From contig JAEVLN010000011.1 in NCBI GenBank assembly GCA_018350325.1, positions 2,972,449 to 3,036,448 of the forward strand: DNA of 64,000 nt, in the 5' to 3' direction. A model generated the notes under the pieces. That model had not been told where the DNA came from and did no database searches. It saw only the letters and a program-made list of their open reading frames with translations. Shown here in pieces: positions 1 through 12,021 of this stretch. The DNA is from Globodera rostochiensis. Its lineage: Eukaryota > Nematoda > Chromadorea > Rhabditida > Heteroderidae. The position numbers and the translations under genes were made by a program. The stretch's first letter is position 1. Each line of letters starts with the position of its first letter.

Positions 1-1564
1 CCCATTTGCCCTCCGCCGTTGTACACTGCTGCCGCAGCACATGCCGCGGCCAGGTCAAGCATGTTCGGCTGCATTATGAACTGTTGGTGCTGCTGCTGGT
101 TGTGGGGAAGGGCGGGATGGAGCTGTTGGTGCACTGACGACGTGGGAGAGGGGGACAGTGCCGGATGGGCAAGTGCAGAAGAATCCTTTTTAGGGTACGA
201 GCGCATTAAGAAGTCATTGGCAAGGGAAATGAAAAGGCAAAAGCCCCCCCCCCCCCCCAATTACGTGTTGCTGTTGTTGTTGTTGCTGCGGAGTCATCCG
301 TTTTTCCTTTTGCCGTCGGTTGCAGAACCAAACGCGTACCACTTCCTTGTCCAAGTTCATTTGCGCAGCAATGTCCCCGATTTCCTGTGCATTCGGTTTG
401 GCCCCCTGTGAGTGGAATTTCCTCCTTTTATTTTGACTAAATTTCTGAGCTAAGCCTCGCCCAAAAGCCCCCCCCCGTTTTGTGGTTTATCCCTGGCCGT
501 CCTTCCCTCCAACATTTGCGCACCTGTCTCACCGTTTGCTGGAAGAACTGCTCCAACTTGGCCTTTATGTGCACTTCAATCGACGTTCGCTTTTTCCGCC
601 TCCGCGAGGCTGCCGCACTCGCCGATGCTCCGCCGCACGCGCCCATTTTGGCCTCAAAGTACACGCCGCCCCCGGCAGTGCCTTCCGGACCCAGAGAAGC
701 GGCTTGTTCCAGCCAATTGAACAGTAGCGGCTTCAGTTTGCACATGTTTTTGAAGGACAACTGCCTTCAACGGAACTAATTAATGCTATCCGTTTCCCCA
801 AATTACTCCCTAAATGCCATTGCCACCGTTAACCCCCCCCCCCCTCCCCGTCGCCCCCCTCTCTTTACAACGCTTCGAAGCGGCAAATTGTCGTCTGAGA
901 GAACACTTGGCCACACAATTCGGCTAATTGCTGTCCCACGTCCGCCTGAGTGTAACCGAGCTTAACACGCCGTTGCTTGAACATCTTGGCGAAGTTCTCC
1001 AAGTCCTTAAGTGCTAACAATCTCAGCCCGTCGAATACGTCTCAGCGTCGTGCACTCCTCGCCTTCGTTACCTCCGAGCAAAGCTGCTCCTCTTCTTCCG
1101 TCATTCCGGATGTGCCAATTCCCGCCAAAAGGTGCTCTCCACCAATCCCTTCACTTGCGTTTTCTTCTTCGTCCTCCTCTTGTTGATGGAAGCGTTGTTG
1201 GCCCGAGGGACTTTCTCCCCCCGCACGCTTTGCCGTCTTTGGTCCATTTTCGAGTTCGGAAGAGGAGGAGGAGCTGGACGCCGAAGAGGAGGACGCCGAA
1301 TGATGCTGTTTATCGTCGGGGGACGGGAAAAGCATTCGGGAGGGCCCCTCTGAAATGAATGATTTGCATTTTCAATTCTCACATTTGACACAAACCCATT
1401 ATAAGTGAAGTTTGTGTGGTTGGCGTCATTGCCATCGTCCATTGTAAATTTGGGGAGATCAGCGGAAGTGCCGTGGGATGACGTTCGCCGGATGAGGACG
1501 GAAGAGACGGGGGAGGGAAAAGTTGGGGGTGTTTGGTCGGTTTGACAATGACGGATTGACTATG

Positions 1565-1603
<39 letters not shown>

Positions 1604-3065
1604 GTTTGGAGGGGGGCCAGACGGATGAATGGATGAGGGGACGGTCGTCGGAGGTCGGGCATGGACTTGAGGAAGAAGTTGGGGTTGGACTTTGTGCTGA
1701 CCATCCACCGAAGGGCCAATTTCCCTCTCCTCCGTCTGCTGAACGTTTTGATGTCCAAAAAGATGGCCAAACGATTGCGTTCCGAGTGCGGCCCATTGAT
1801 GAAGGGCAAAATCGGCGACGGCGACGGAGGAGGAGGAAGAGGGCGTCAGGAGGGGCGGGTACGGATGCAGAGGGGGCGGCAGGGGCTGCTGATCCGCAGA
1901 GGGCACGACGAATTGATGCGCTTGGGATGGGTGGCACGGGGCGTAGGCGCCGCCAATGGCGTAAAGGGCGGACTGGACAAGCCGAGAGGACCGTTAAGCA
2001 AAAAGAATCACGCAAAAAGCCCACTCACCGTTTGCTCACCGCCAAAAGGCTGAATCAGCGCCATTTGGTCCATCGTCATCATCATTGGATAGGGGGCGGC
2101 CATTGTCCAATCGGACGAAAGGAAGGGCGACGAGCCGACCAAGCAGTTGGAGGAGGACGAGGATGTCACGGAACAGGAGGTGGAGGCGGTTGAAGAGGCC
2201 AGAAGGGCTCCGAAATGACTGTTGGTCGGAAGATGCTGAAGGGCATAAATGAAAGTGGGTATGACTCCTGGGGGGTCGAATTGAGAGAATTGAAAGCATT
2301 GAGAGCACAGAGTACCCACCGGTTGCTGTTGCTGGTAATCGACGATCATAGGCCAACAATGAGTCTCGGGAGCCAACACCGTGCCGTTCTTCAACGGACG
2401 CTCCGAATCGATTCGTCCTCTTTCTCTGTCGTCATTCTCTGCAGGCACTTCGCCAATGCCTCGCGGCCATGTGCCGTTGTTCCAGCAGTGCCATTGCTGA
2501 ATGTATTCGGTGGAAGTGGCGTCAAAAGCGGCGTCGGAGACGGAAACTGAGGGGCGAATCACCGCCGACGGAATGACGGAAAGGGCACAATCCGCGGAAG
2601 AGATGGACGCGGCCATTTGATGTTGTGCATCGACTGCCGCCGCCGCGGCCATCACGGAGGCGGCGAAGGAGGCGGAGGGGGGCGGCACCGGGAGATCGGA
2701 AGGGTCGCTGAAAGAGCAATTGACACCATTTTTTTTGTTCTGAATGCCCCGAGGGGAGGGAGGGCCTTTTTAAGCGATGACCATTCGACGGAGGAGAGCA
2801 GTTCCCGCTTGACGACCGCCGATGGCCCATTCCGCTGGCGCACGGAGGAGGAAGCGGGGGCGATTGCGGAAGAGTCTGAGGGATGACGAAGCGACAGAGG
2901 AGAAGAAGGAGTTCGGCCGGAAAAAGCATTATTCGTCTGCTGGTGGGAGTGGTGGGGGTGGGCGAAGCGTAGGGAGAGAAGTGGAAAGGCCGAGTGGTCG
3001 CCGGGATGCAGGGGCATGGAGGAGGAGGGGGAGGCGGACGGCGAGCAGGAGGCCCTCATCGGCAT
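1..3065 (-). CDS. ceh-6: POU-homeodomain transcription factor, class III-like (3' end off window)
   Basis: A nuclear DNA-binding regulator read on the minus strand. Exons I can place: start region 2.8-3.07 kb (ATG at 3065), 2029-2707, 1396-1972 (contains a 12-residue polyglutamine), 1072-1349 (Ser/Glu-rich), 869-1005, 533-764, 265-405 and 1-185 (runs off the window). The POU-specific domain is split between 1005-869 (starts [20 protein letters not shown]) and 764-533 ([13 protein letters not shown]). After a short linker comes the homeodomain ([11 protein letters not shown]), completed in 405-265 by [15 protein letters not shown], with the recognition-helix residues intact. The tail is Gln/Ala-rich. 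[13 protein letters not shown] and KKRTSIEV fit class III (Brn/CEH-6) better than class II or IV. The splice as drawn gives one extra residue in the homeodomain (QQTGAKP), so that junction needs cDNA. The join between the first two exons is also uncertain. Confidence 0.9.
1568..1603 (-). repeat. CAG/CTG trinucleotide repeat coding polyglutamine
   Basis: Eleven CTG units on the plus strand followed by TTG read as twelve glutamines in the N-terminal part of the POU class III-like protein. Such tracts are common in transcription-factor activation regions and vary in length between strains. Confidence 0.9.
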
Positions 3066-3099
3066 TCAGTCGCGGCAGAGGGAGAGATTGCGCCTGAGG

Positions 3100-5092
3100 G
3101 GTGGGGGAGGGAATTTGCATCGGAAGGTGCGGGTGAATTGGGCAATGAATGCAATGAATATTCAAATTTTGAGCAAATTCAAATTTGGGGGAGAGGAGGG
3201 GAGGCGGGAAGGGGGGGGGAAGGGGGGCCTGATGGGAAAGACAATTTGCAGGGAGCGAGGGAGTTGGGAGATGATGAGAGAAGGGGCTGGGGGGGGGGGA
3301 CTGAAGGGATTGGGGGAATGGACGGGGGACGGAATAATGGGCGACACAAACACCGGCGGGCAAAGGGGCGGAGCCTTTGGAGAGGCAACGCCCGTGGGGG
3401 GGGGGGGGGGGGCTATGGTCCCCTCTTGCCCACCCCCTCCATTTTCCGCTATTTCACGCGAATGGGCGGGGCTGGAGAAGAGAGGAGGAAGTTGGGGGGG
3501 GGGGGGGGGGGGAAGTCGTCCACTCTTTGGGGGGTTGTCCCCACGAAGTCATCGCCATTCTGAGACGTCTTGCGGCTGACACAGTTCAATTAATTGGTGG
3601 TCACTTTTGTGCTTTATTTAATAAAATGTTTTTATTTCTCTCCATTTTATTCGAAATCATTGAAAGACCCAACAAAACAACGCCCGAATATCGTCCACCC
3701 CCGGCCATTCAACACATACTCAATCCTTACATTTCTTCTTTCCCTTCCTTTGCCTTTGGCACCCCCCCCCTCCCCCCCCCCCCCATTTCCATTCCCTTCG
3801 CTTCCATCTCCGCAAATTCCATCAACCATTTAGTGAGTGTTTAGTGGTCCAACGATGGAGAGGATCCAACCGTGGAAGGAACGACGGGGAGGGGGAGGGG
3901 GGGGGGGAGGCAACCGACGACTACCGCCACAAATGGAGAGGGTGGGGGGGGGAGGGATTTGTGGGGGGGGGGGGGGGGGTGATGATGGCCTTTTTGGACG
4001 GTGGTGGGGGAATTGGATGGATGGGCTGGCAAAAGGGCCCAAATGGAGGATTATGCAAATGCAATTTGGCGGCGTCAGAGAATGGGCGGAAAAAGGGCCA
4101 ACCGAACAAAACCAAAACATTCCGTCCAATCACCCCCCGGGCAATGAAAATGAAAGCAAAGTACTTACTGATCAATCAGACAGACCGTGGGAATTATTGA
4201 GGCATCGAAAGATTGAACAGCCAAATTTTTCGACTTTCCTTCCCCCCCCCCCCCCCAAATACCCTCCCAGCAGCCAGCAGCAGGGAGACAATAAAATAAA
4301 TAAAACTCAACGGCAATTAAATGGTCGTCCTGGGTAATTGTCAATTATATAAATACGCATTGTTGTCATTGCTGCCGTGCCGGGATGGATGGGAAGTGCG
4401 ATTTGCCGGATTTGTTGCTCTTCAGCCGTGCCCAACAAATTGGCACTTTCCTTCCCGCACCTCTAATCAAATTGCCCGTTGCTTTCGATGATGTCCATTT
4501 CCAAAACACTGAGAATTGGCAAATAATCGTTTCCTCCTTTTCCATTTTGGGGGGGGGGGGGTCCCTTTACTTCGCTTTTGTAATATTTCCCCAAAGGAAG
4601 CGTCCATTAGAATTCGTCCAAAGTTTTATGGGTACGGTAAGAAAGTGGGGGAGGAGGGGGGGGGGCAATATTTACGGGTGGCCATTAATGGAAGTGAAGG
4701 GGGGGGGCGTCTAAACGGGGGGAGGCGTTGGGTGGTCTTTGGAGGCCCAACGGAGCGAGGGGAAAAGTGAGAGGGCCCACCCACCGAAGGTAAGTCACGC
4801 CCCTCTCCCCTCGTGGGGAGGAGGGAAATTCGCAGACAATGCCAGCGGGGAAACGACACCTCGGCGTTAGCCCAAGCAAAACTGAATAATTCATAGCCGG
4901 AGGGATGGACGCAATTTGTGGGATGAGCACAACCGGGCCATAACGATGATGATATGAATATGTGCACACCGGACTCCATGACAACAATGGGACGACGGAC
5001 AATGATTGCCGAATCGCATTTGCATTTGTCGGCTTTTGATTGTAAATGGATTTATCAAAATCTCCAAAGAATAAAAAACAATGCGAGTCTAT
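3100..5092. other. Intergenic region upstream of the POU gene
   Basis: No convincing gene. The stretch holds many G runs of 8-18 bases (3399-3412, 3496-3512, 3964-3979), C runs (3765-3784, 4242-4256) and an AT-rich patch with a TATATAAATA-like string near 4345. Open frames here are Gly/Pro-rich products of the homopolymers. It probably contains the promoter and 5' UTR of the POU gene and the 3' flank of ced-12. Confidence 0.5.
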
Positions 5093-5660
5093 TCATTCTT
5101 TTGCAGAAACTGTGGGAGTCCACGAAAAATCGGTGGGCCAATCCGGTACGGGCAGCGAAGGCATCTCTTCAACCCCGTTCTGTTGCTGCACGTCCATAAG
5201 TCGGACCTGGACTTCCAGACTCAGCAGACGATCCACCTATCAGATGGCCATTTAGGGACTTTGCTTTGCCATTGTCTTCCCCCCCCCCCCACCTCTTCTT
5301 TGACGGAGTCCTTCTGAAGGGCATTTTGAGGCCACAGCAAACATTGGACGCCTTCCAGCCAATGGACAAATTCCGATTCGTCTCCCGCGGAACACAAAAA
5401 GTATTCGGACTCCTCCCCAGTGCCCGGCTCCAATTCGAGACAGAGACCGCACCTTTAGAGGAAAGAAATGAACGTTTTTAGGATGCCGTCCTTACTTTTA
5501 CTACTTTTTTAAATGTTTAACAATATTTCGATCAAACCGGAACAACGACTGGGCCTTTTTGTGCACTTTAGTCCCGAATTGTTGGACAAGTCGGACGGTC
5601 AAATCGTTTCCGTGATAAACGGCGCGAATTTGAGAAATGGCCAATTTTCTGAAACAACAA

Positions 5661-5743
<83 letters not shown>

Positions 5744-8405
5744 GGAATGCCATTTTCGTGGACATCATCGCCTCTTAAATAGACAAATCCCCCCCCCCCC
5801 ATTATTACTTCTGCGTGTCCAAGGCCAATTCGGAATGTTTCCCGCCGCTCATCCGGCAGTCCCAAAAGTGAAAATGCCTTTGTCGGTCGTCCAATCGCCA
5901 AAACCAAAAGTGATTGCTGAGGCTTTGCTGTTGCAAATTCTAAAAGCGCCACTGAATTGGATTTGGCATTTTTTAAGAACATTTCCGTTTTGGACGTTCG
6001 AATTGTTCTGTTGGTGGTTAAGTCTTTGGGGGAAGAGGCGTTTGAAGGTGAGGCCCTTCCTCAGGAAGTTGATGCGCAGTTGGAGCACCATCCGCTCGAA
6101 TTCGGGCCGCAAATGGTCCCGGAGAGGTCTGAAAATGTTGACGAATTGGGCCCTCCACAAAAAGCCTTTGGAGACCAATAAACAAATTCGGCATTTTCCC
6201 TTAACTGACTGAATGTGCGCCCCAGACAGCTCCAACTCCTCCTTCTCCATCTCCTCCTTCTTCCATATTTTTTGCATGCCGAAATACGAGAATTTCTTCC
6301 GCAACAGTTCCCCCTCCAATTGCTCCACCGAATCTTCGTCTTCCTCAATCGCTCGTTCCATTTGGTCCTGAACCACACTCAACACCTTTGCAAGGTCGTC
6401 AAATCTGAAAGTAACGTCTCCTCCTTGCCGAAATTTGCAACATTTTGTCACTTTGCATGCATTTCTCCCCAGGTCCGCTGGAAGAGTTCGACGAACACTT
6501 GAAAAAGTGTGTAAAAAGGCCGTTCATTATTCAAAACCAATCGCCAAAAAGGCAAATGACGGGGATTGACGAGAGAGTCTAAATAAATACAAATTTTTGG
6601 TCAAAATAATGAAAAAAAGGACCAGAAAAGGGACAGCAAATGTTCAGAATTTTGATGAGAATTTCGACGAGTTTTGCCAGCACCAAAGGCCACCAAAAAG
6701 GACGGCCAAGGGAACAACTCTGAAGAAAAGCGAACGAACGGTCGGAGAATGGCTGCGAAATGAACCATTTGGTGCAGTTGGGCAGAAGTGACCAGCGAAG
6801 AACGTCGGAAAGAGCCGCCGTCGTGTGGGGGACTTGGGGGACGCGTAAGTCTAAACAGAACGTCTCACAAATAATGCCAAAGTCAAAGAAGTCCCACTCC
6901 AGAAGGGCACAAACTGCCAACGACCCGGGCGGCGTTGACCGCACAAACCGACAAAATTCCGAACGATCGGCACTCTGATCGGTCACAGACGCATTTTCAT
7001 AAACATTATTCTCATCGTCGCCGTCGATGAATCCGTTCTGAACGTAATCGAGATCAACAATTTGAATAAATCAACAAAACGGGACTAACCAGAACGTAAT
7101 CGATTTCCTTTTCCGATGGAATTCGAAAGGACAATGCGCGTACCTTCAAGCGCAAATGCGTAGAGTTCAGTTTGTTCATTAATTATACAAATAAACCTCA
7201 TCAAATCGAATGTGCTGAAGTTGTTCATTAATTATACAAATAACCTCATCAAATCGAATGTGCTGAAGACGTTCCAATTGTTTCCAAAGTTCGCGCTGAT
7301 CCGAAGAAGCGGCCGCTGCGTTCGGCTGACTTTTGCGCGTTTTTTCCAATGTTCGCCCAATGGCCGCTATAAATGGACGTTCGTGAAGAATCTTAAAGGG
7401 CGTCAAATAAACGGAGAAAAAACTGAAACCGGCTCCGATTACTTTGATAATGGCCAGTCGTTCGCCCCGATCGGCCAACTCATAAATAGCGTTGATCAAC
7501 GATAATGAGCTGAGCGATATTCGTTCGTCCGCATTGTCCAAATGTCTGATCAGCGATTCAACACTGAGTCGTTCCCAGAGACACTCGTGCAAATGGTCGC
7601 TAAGTCGAAAAGCAACGATCGGAGATGCCAATGCCAACTTCGAATGGCCCACCATCGCTCCACCAAAACGAGAAGAGTGCCAAGCGCGAGCGCGCGCGAA
7701 TCGTTTTGCTCCAATTTGGACTGTCCGTTGACAAAAAGGGCCATTTTGTGCACAAATTGGGGGGAAATGTCATTCCACGGGCAAAGGACGGGGAAATGCT
7801 GCATAATCGTGAGAAGGGAGCGCATCAACGAGAAAAGCGGAGGCGAATTTCTAAAGACGGCTTAAGGATTGACTCAAAAAGCTCAAAAATCGGAATTTCA
7901 GGGCAGTCAAATAACAAATTCAATTCATAAAAAGTTTGTTTGTTTATACAATTCCGATGAGTGCCATTCGTCAGAGAACCCTTCGATGATTTGGGCCAGT
8001 CGAAGGACACCGTTAAGGCTGGCAAATGCCTCGGCAAAGGCCGGATCGGAGCATAAAGAAACGAACAAAGGCAAATGGAACCGCCGGTTGGAGGGAGACA
8101 TCTCGCCAAAATGGGCCAAAAAGTGTTTTGCGTAATTCGACTGAAAGATTTAACATCGGCAGAATTAAATTTGAAAGATTGCCGGAGACGCGGTCAGCGT
8201 GAGGAAGAAGCCCTGAAAGTAAGAAGCCACCGATCGTATCAAAGCAAATATGACGGACCTGTGGCACATTGTTTTTGTTGTACTCCGTCAAAAAGCGGCA
8301 CCTTTCCTCAAACATCAGAGCGTAGTTTTCCGGCGGTTCCGTCAAACACAAAGTGGCGCTGATTTGCGCGACAAAAGTGGAGAGCGGCTCCTGCAAAGTT
8401 GGCAT
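5093..8405 (-). CDS. ced-12: CED-12/ELMO engulfment and motility protein
   Basis: ELMO proteins join CED-5/DOCK180 to form the Rac exchange factor that drives engulfment of dying cells and cell migration. The start ATG is at 8405 (MPTLQEPLSTFVAQIS), aligning with the ELMO N-terminal Ras-binding-like region. Armadillo-type segments follow: AFASLNGVLRLAQIIEG near 8.0 kb and LIRHLDNADERISLSSLSL near 7.5 kb. The ELMO-domain end and linker are at 6.45-5.96 kb (VLSVVQDQMERAIEE; LRPEFERMVLQLRINFLRKG). A PH-like domain ends with FVHWLEGVQCLLWPQNAL near 5.35 kb. The last exon after a poly-G intron (VDRLLSLEVQVRLMDV) ends in a proline-containing tail, where other ELMOs bind the DOCK SH3 domain. Stop is at 5093-5095. 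A GAAA repeat lies in one intron and a tandem duplication at the end of one exon. Identification rests on ordered similarity along the whole length. Exact exon edges between 6.5 and 7.2 kb are not resolved. Confidence 0.88.
5660..5742. repeat. (GAAA)n microsatellite in ced-12 intron
   Basis: About 20 uninterrupted GAAA units. On the ced-12 (minus) strand this is a TTTC polypyrimidine stretch inside an intron. The Lys/Glu/Arg or Phe/Leu/Ser frames through it are artefacts of the repeat. Confidence 0.95.
7172..7268. repeat. 49-bp tandem duplication spanning a ced-12 splice donor
   Basis: Copies 7172-7220 (49 bp) and 7221-7268 (48 bp) differ by a single A. On the minus strand each copy holds the exon end LQHIRFDE followed by a GTTTATTT or GTTATTT donor, so the 5' splice site itself is duplicated. 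Using the upstream donor gives one protein. Using the downstream one adds 16 residues. Confidence 0.9.
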
Positions 8406-9207
8406 TATATTAATTAATTATTATTATTAATTAGTCTGTTGTTGAGACTCGACGACCCGACCCGACCCGACCTGCTTGTCCAAAGTTGCGTAAATGTTCG
8501 TCGCCATTTCTTTTCGGCTTTTATCTCTTCCGTTCGATCGTTCATTTTTAACAAACAATCGCAAATTTGCGTCCAATTTAATAGCACCCTAAAATGTTTA
8601 TTTCATATAATTGGTTTTCTCTTTGCTTAAACCGACTTTGACTTCGTTTTCTTTGGGACGTGTGTCAATGTAATTCAACACTTTGGTGGACAAATGAAAG
8701 TTGGACATTTCAGTGTTGAAGTTTACCAAAATCTGTCAGATCTTTATGTGTAGATAATGTGGAGAAAATTTCATGAATATAGTTTAATAATTCAGGCTCC
8801 GATTCGTACTTGGACACCAAGTATAGTACTTGGAAATGGACCCTCGTACTTAATATACTTTCAAGAATGTACTTGGAATTAGCAATTCTGCCGGTTGATT
8901 TTAACAAAGGAGTTCACGATTTGGCTTATTCAGTTTCACAGTTTAATTTTAAATTGGAAAAGGAATAGACATTTCGCCCCTAAAACAAACGCCCCCCCCC
9001 CCCATTGAGTTACCATAACAACTGCGGGTTCATCCTTTCCAATAATAATTAATTTGTAAAGCCCAAAAACAATTCCAATAATAATTAATTTGTAAAGCCC
9101 AAAAACAATTCCAATAATAATTAATTTGTAAAGCCCAAAAACAATTCCAATAATAATTAATTTGTAAAGCCCAAAAACAATTCCCCCCCCCCCCAAATCG
9201 TCTGCCA
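8406..9207. other. Divergent intergenic region between ced-12 and WD-repeat gene
   Basis: AT-rich DNA with a GACCC pentanucleotide run near 8455-8480, a short hairpin (TACTTGG/CCAAGTA) near 8808-8826, a C run at 8993-9003 and the 36-bp repeat array described separately. No coding exon was recognised. It presumably carries both promoters. Confidence 0.5.
9037..9180. repeat. 36-bp tandem repeat, four identical copies
   Basis: Copies start at 9037, 9073, 9109 and 9145 and appear identical. The unit is AT-rich (TTCCAATAATAATTAA...). The array ends in a poly-C run only a few bases before the ATG of the WD-repeat gene, so it lies in that gene's promoter or 5' UTR. Its minus-strand frame reads a 12-residue periodic peptide because 36 is a multiple of three. 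I do not think it is translated. Confidence 0.93.
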
Positions 9208-10999
9208 ATGTCCTCCGCCGTTCGCTTCTCTTCCGCCTCCCTCTCCCGCGGAGTCCCTCCGCCCCTCACCGCCTCCAAAGACTGTCAAACTGTCCCTGTC
9301 CATTTTGCCTCCATCGGAACGGACCCAATTCAAGCCCCCGAGAAGGGCACTCAATCGGAGGCCCAACAGCAACCGATCAAAAACGAATGTTACATTCGAA
9401 TAAACGCGGAATTGGTCGGTTTGATAATGGGAGAGCTGGACAGGGCACGGCGGGAAGAAGAGTTATTGGCCGTCTATGAACGACAATTGGCATTCGGCGA
9501 CGATGAAAAGAGAGGCCGACGAGTGCAACTTCGGCATTTTTATCAATTGATGGCCGAGGTTAGCCATTGAATTGATTGGGCTTTCTAATTATTGTGTTCC
9601 ACAGCCCGATCACCTCGACCATTCCATTGGCCTTTCGTCCGTCCACTACGGCCCCGGCGCCAGAGTTATCTTGCTGTTCGGCTTCCCTCAACACGACACT
9701 TGGTGTAGCGGACATTTGGGGGCCCAATTTATGATGATTAGCACCCGTCGAGGACAGCGTGGCCGGGTCAGCACCGTTCCGTTGTCCACATGTCCAAGCA
9801 CCGCCGAATTCGCCCGTTATGGAGAGGTGGTGGATGTTGGGGGATGTGAAGTTTTGGGCTATCCCGAACCAATTCTGTTCCTTTGCTTATCTGAAGTTAG
9901 TCATCGTCGGCACCCACAGCGGTGAGCTGTTGTTGCTGTCCTCGGAGTCTGGGGACGTTTTGTGGAGCAGTGAGTCCACCTCAGCACTGTCTCACGCTTT
10001 CACGGTCACCCAATTGCGCTGGGTAATGGACAGTGGCGGGAGCGAGCAGCAGAGGGAGCTGATCAGTCTGAGTTTGGATGGCACCGTGAGGAAGAGCAGG
10101 TCGGTGGTGGGCATCAGTGACAGATTTTGTGGCAAAAGATGGAAAACACCAACACATTGTGCCTCAGATTGGAGGCGAACAACCGATTAGAACTCTTGCA
10201 AAGTGCCAACTTCAAGTTGGGTGATTTGCCTCGGGAGTTGCGAAAGGGAGGGGTGGACGGAGGGGCCAAGTTGGGACTGATCGGCTGTGTGTTTGACGAT
10301 GAAGCCAACCTGCTGGTGGCCAGTTAGTTCAAAAGCGATCAAAGGCAATTTAAAGGCCATAATTCTTTTACAGCAGAGACTGGCATTGTGTTGAGGTTGG
10401 ACACCAACGGATTGGTGTTGAAGGACACTTTTGTACTTGGCGATTCTGCGGAAGGTCTTGAACAGTTCGACCTAATCCGATTGAACAAATCGAATTTGAA
10501 CGATGGAAGACATTCCTACGATCAAATCTTATGGCGCACTTCCGATGGGATCCTTCGCTGCTGCCCCTTACGACAGCAAAGGGCCGTCTCGACAGAGGCA
10601 AAAGTGTTGGCATTGCCCCGCTCACGGGAAAACTTCCAAATTTGGTCAAAAAAAAACAAAGTTCAAAGAATATTTCACCACCAAAACTGCAGTTTCAGCT
10701 CCAATCATCGGATGCTTTTGACAATCGGCGGAATTGGAGATAATGAAGAAAGGAAAGGACGGGAGCTGTTGGGATGGGACCTCCAGAGGGGGGAGAAGAT
10801 AACACTAATGGGGGAAAATGGGGGTGGCGTCCACTCATTTGGGGTGCCCGAAGGGATCGGCGGGACGGGCGACATTGTCGTGGTGGTGACAGTCAACAAA
10901 AGAGGGGAAGAGAATCGACGCGAATTGGCTTTGTTCGAATTGGTATCGGCGACCACCGGCACGGGGGAGCAATCACTTTGGGGAGGGAATCGATTTTAA
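9208..10999 (+). CDS. WD40-repeat protein, possible dynein-2 intermediate chain
   Basis: The first ATG in this frame is at 9208. Exon 1 runs to 9558 (donor GAG|GTTAGC) and exon 2 starts at 9604 after CCACAG. The N-terminal part has DCQTVP...GTQSEA and an acidic/basic helix (MGELDRARREEELL). The C-terminal two thirds has beta-propeller-like strands: LVIVGTHSGELLLLSSESGD near 9.95 kb, ELISLSLDGTVRKS near 10.06 kb, IGCVFDDEANLLVAS near 10.3 kb and ETGIVLRLDTNGLV near 10.4 kb. The frame ends at GNRF, stop 10997-10999. Cys-Gln-Thr and Thr-Gln motifs before a propeller are also seen in WDR34/WDR60, the intermediate chains of the retrograde ciliary motor dynein-2, and this is the basis of the tentative name. 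The frame changes near 9.75-9.9 kb need an intron I could not fix. A generic WD-repeat protein remains possible. Confidence 0.5.
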
Positions 11000-11158
11000 T
11001 AACAGCCATTTGGGAGGTTTTATTGCACCAAAATTTTGTTTATTGGCATTTGTTGTTACATTGAGATGCTTTGAAGCAATGACATATGCTTGGTTGGTAC
11101 CCCCAACTGCTTCATCATCCTTTCTTTCATTCATTTAACCCTTCGTGCTGTGCCGTGG

Positions 11159-12021
11159 TCAATGTCCCCTTCTGCCAATCCCTTCCACCAAATTCTGTGG
11201 ACCGTCCCCGCCCGCCTCGCGACAATTCATTGTCAGCAGATCCGACGGCACTTTTAGCTTTGCTTTATCCTCCGGGCTGATTTTGTTCAAAAGCCGTTGG
11301 ATTTGTTCACACTTTTGCGTTGCCTTCAGTCCGGAACGGGCATAAATATTCTGACATTGGGGGAATAACCCATCCAGCAGCCTCCTCCCTCACTCACTTT
11401 GATGGAGCGAAGTGCGTCCCTTGTCGCTGGGGCCAAATCCTTCCGTGAGGCGGACTCGTCAAGCTTCTCCGGCATGGCTTTTCCGCCATCGTCGGGCTCC
11501 CCCCCTCCCCCCGTCCCCCGCTCTTTTCCGCCCTCCTCCTCCCGCCCTCTATCAAGTCCCCCGCCCCTTTGTTGGATTTCGTCGTACATTTTCTGTAACG
11601 TTCAGTTTGTCGTAAGGATTCACCATTTTGGCGGATACAATGGACGGTCGACACTAATACTCGAGGATCTAACTTTGTTTAAACTCATCGGCACTTTGAC
11701 ATTACATTTAAGTCCTTGCAAAGAGTCTGATGATCGGCAAAAGCCCATTTCAACTCGACTTAAATAATTCCTTACTTTCTGGTCCGGACTGAGCTTCCCG
11801 ATGAACTCCTGAATTGACCGTTGCAATTTGTTCTTGTCCATTTTGGCCGCCTCGGCGTGCAATCCATCGAATTTTTTCCTTAATTCCGGGCTCAACGATT
11901 CCATAAAACGACGCCATTTGGACATCGCTTCGGGCGATTCTTCCTTTGTTTGTTGTTGGAGAGAAAGGGCAACGACGGCAAAGAGCACAAAAAGCCGCGG
12001 GGGGAGAGAAAAGCAATACAT
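11159..12021 (-). CDS. Secreted SXP/RAL-2-like (DUF148-type) nematode protein
   Basis: Three exons: 11776-12021, 11398-11592 and 11159-11350, joined by GT-AG introns of 183 and 47 bp in consistent phase. The start MYCFSLPPRLFVLFAVVALS is a clear signal peptide, so the product should be secreted. The core (FMESLSPELRKKFDGLHAEA, then IQEFIGKLSPDQKKMYDEI) and the C-terminal helix (CEQIQRLLNKISPEDKAKL) have the helical, S-P-E/D-rich pattern of the nematode-only SXP/RAL-2 family. Members are secreted from gut, hypodermis or gland cells, and their biochemical role is unclear. Unusual for the family is a central low-complexity insert rich in Gly, Glu and Arg (11.5 kb). The gene converges on the WD-repeat gene with about 160 bp between stops. 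Family assignment is by pattern only. Confidence 0.65.

Noticed and set aside
4626..5002. Minus-strand frames downstream of ced-12
   Set aside because: Overlapping frames of low quality beyond the ced-12 stop, created in part by G and C runs.
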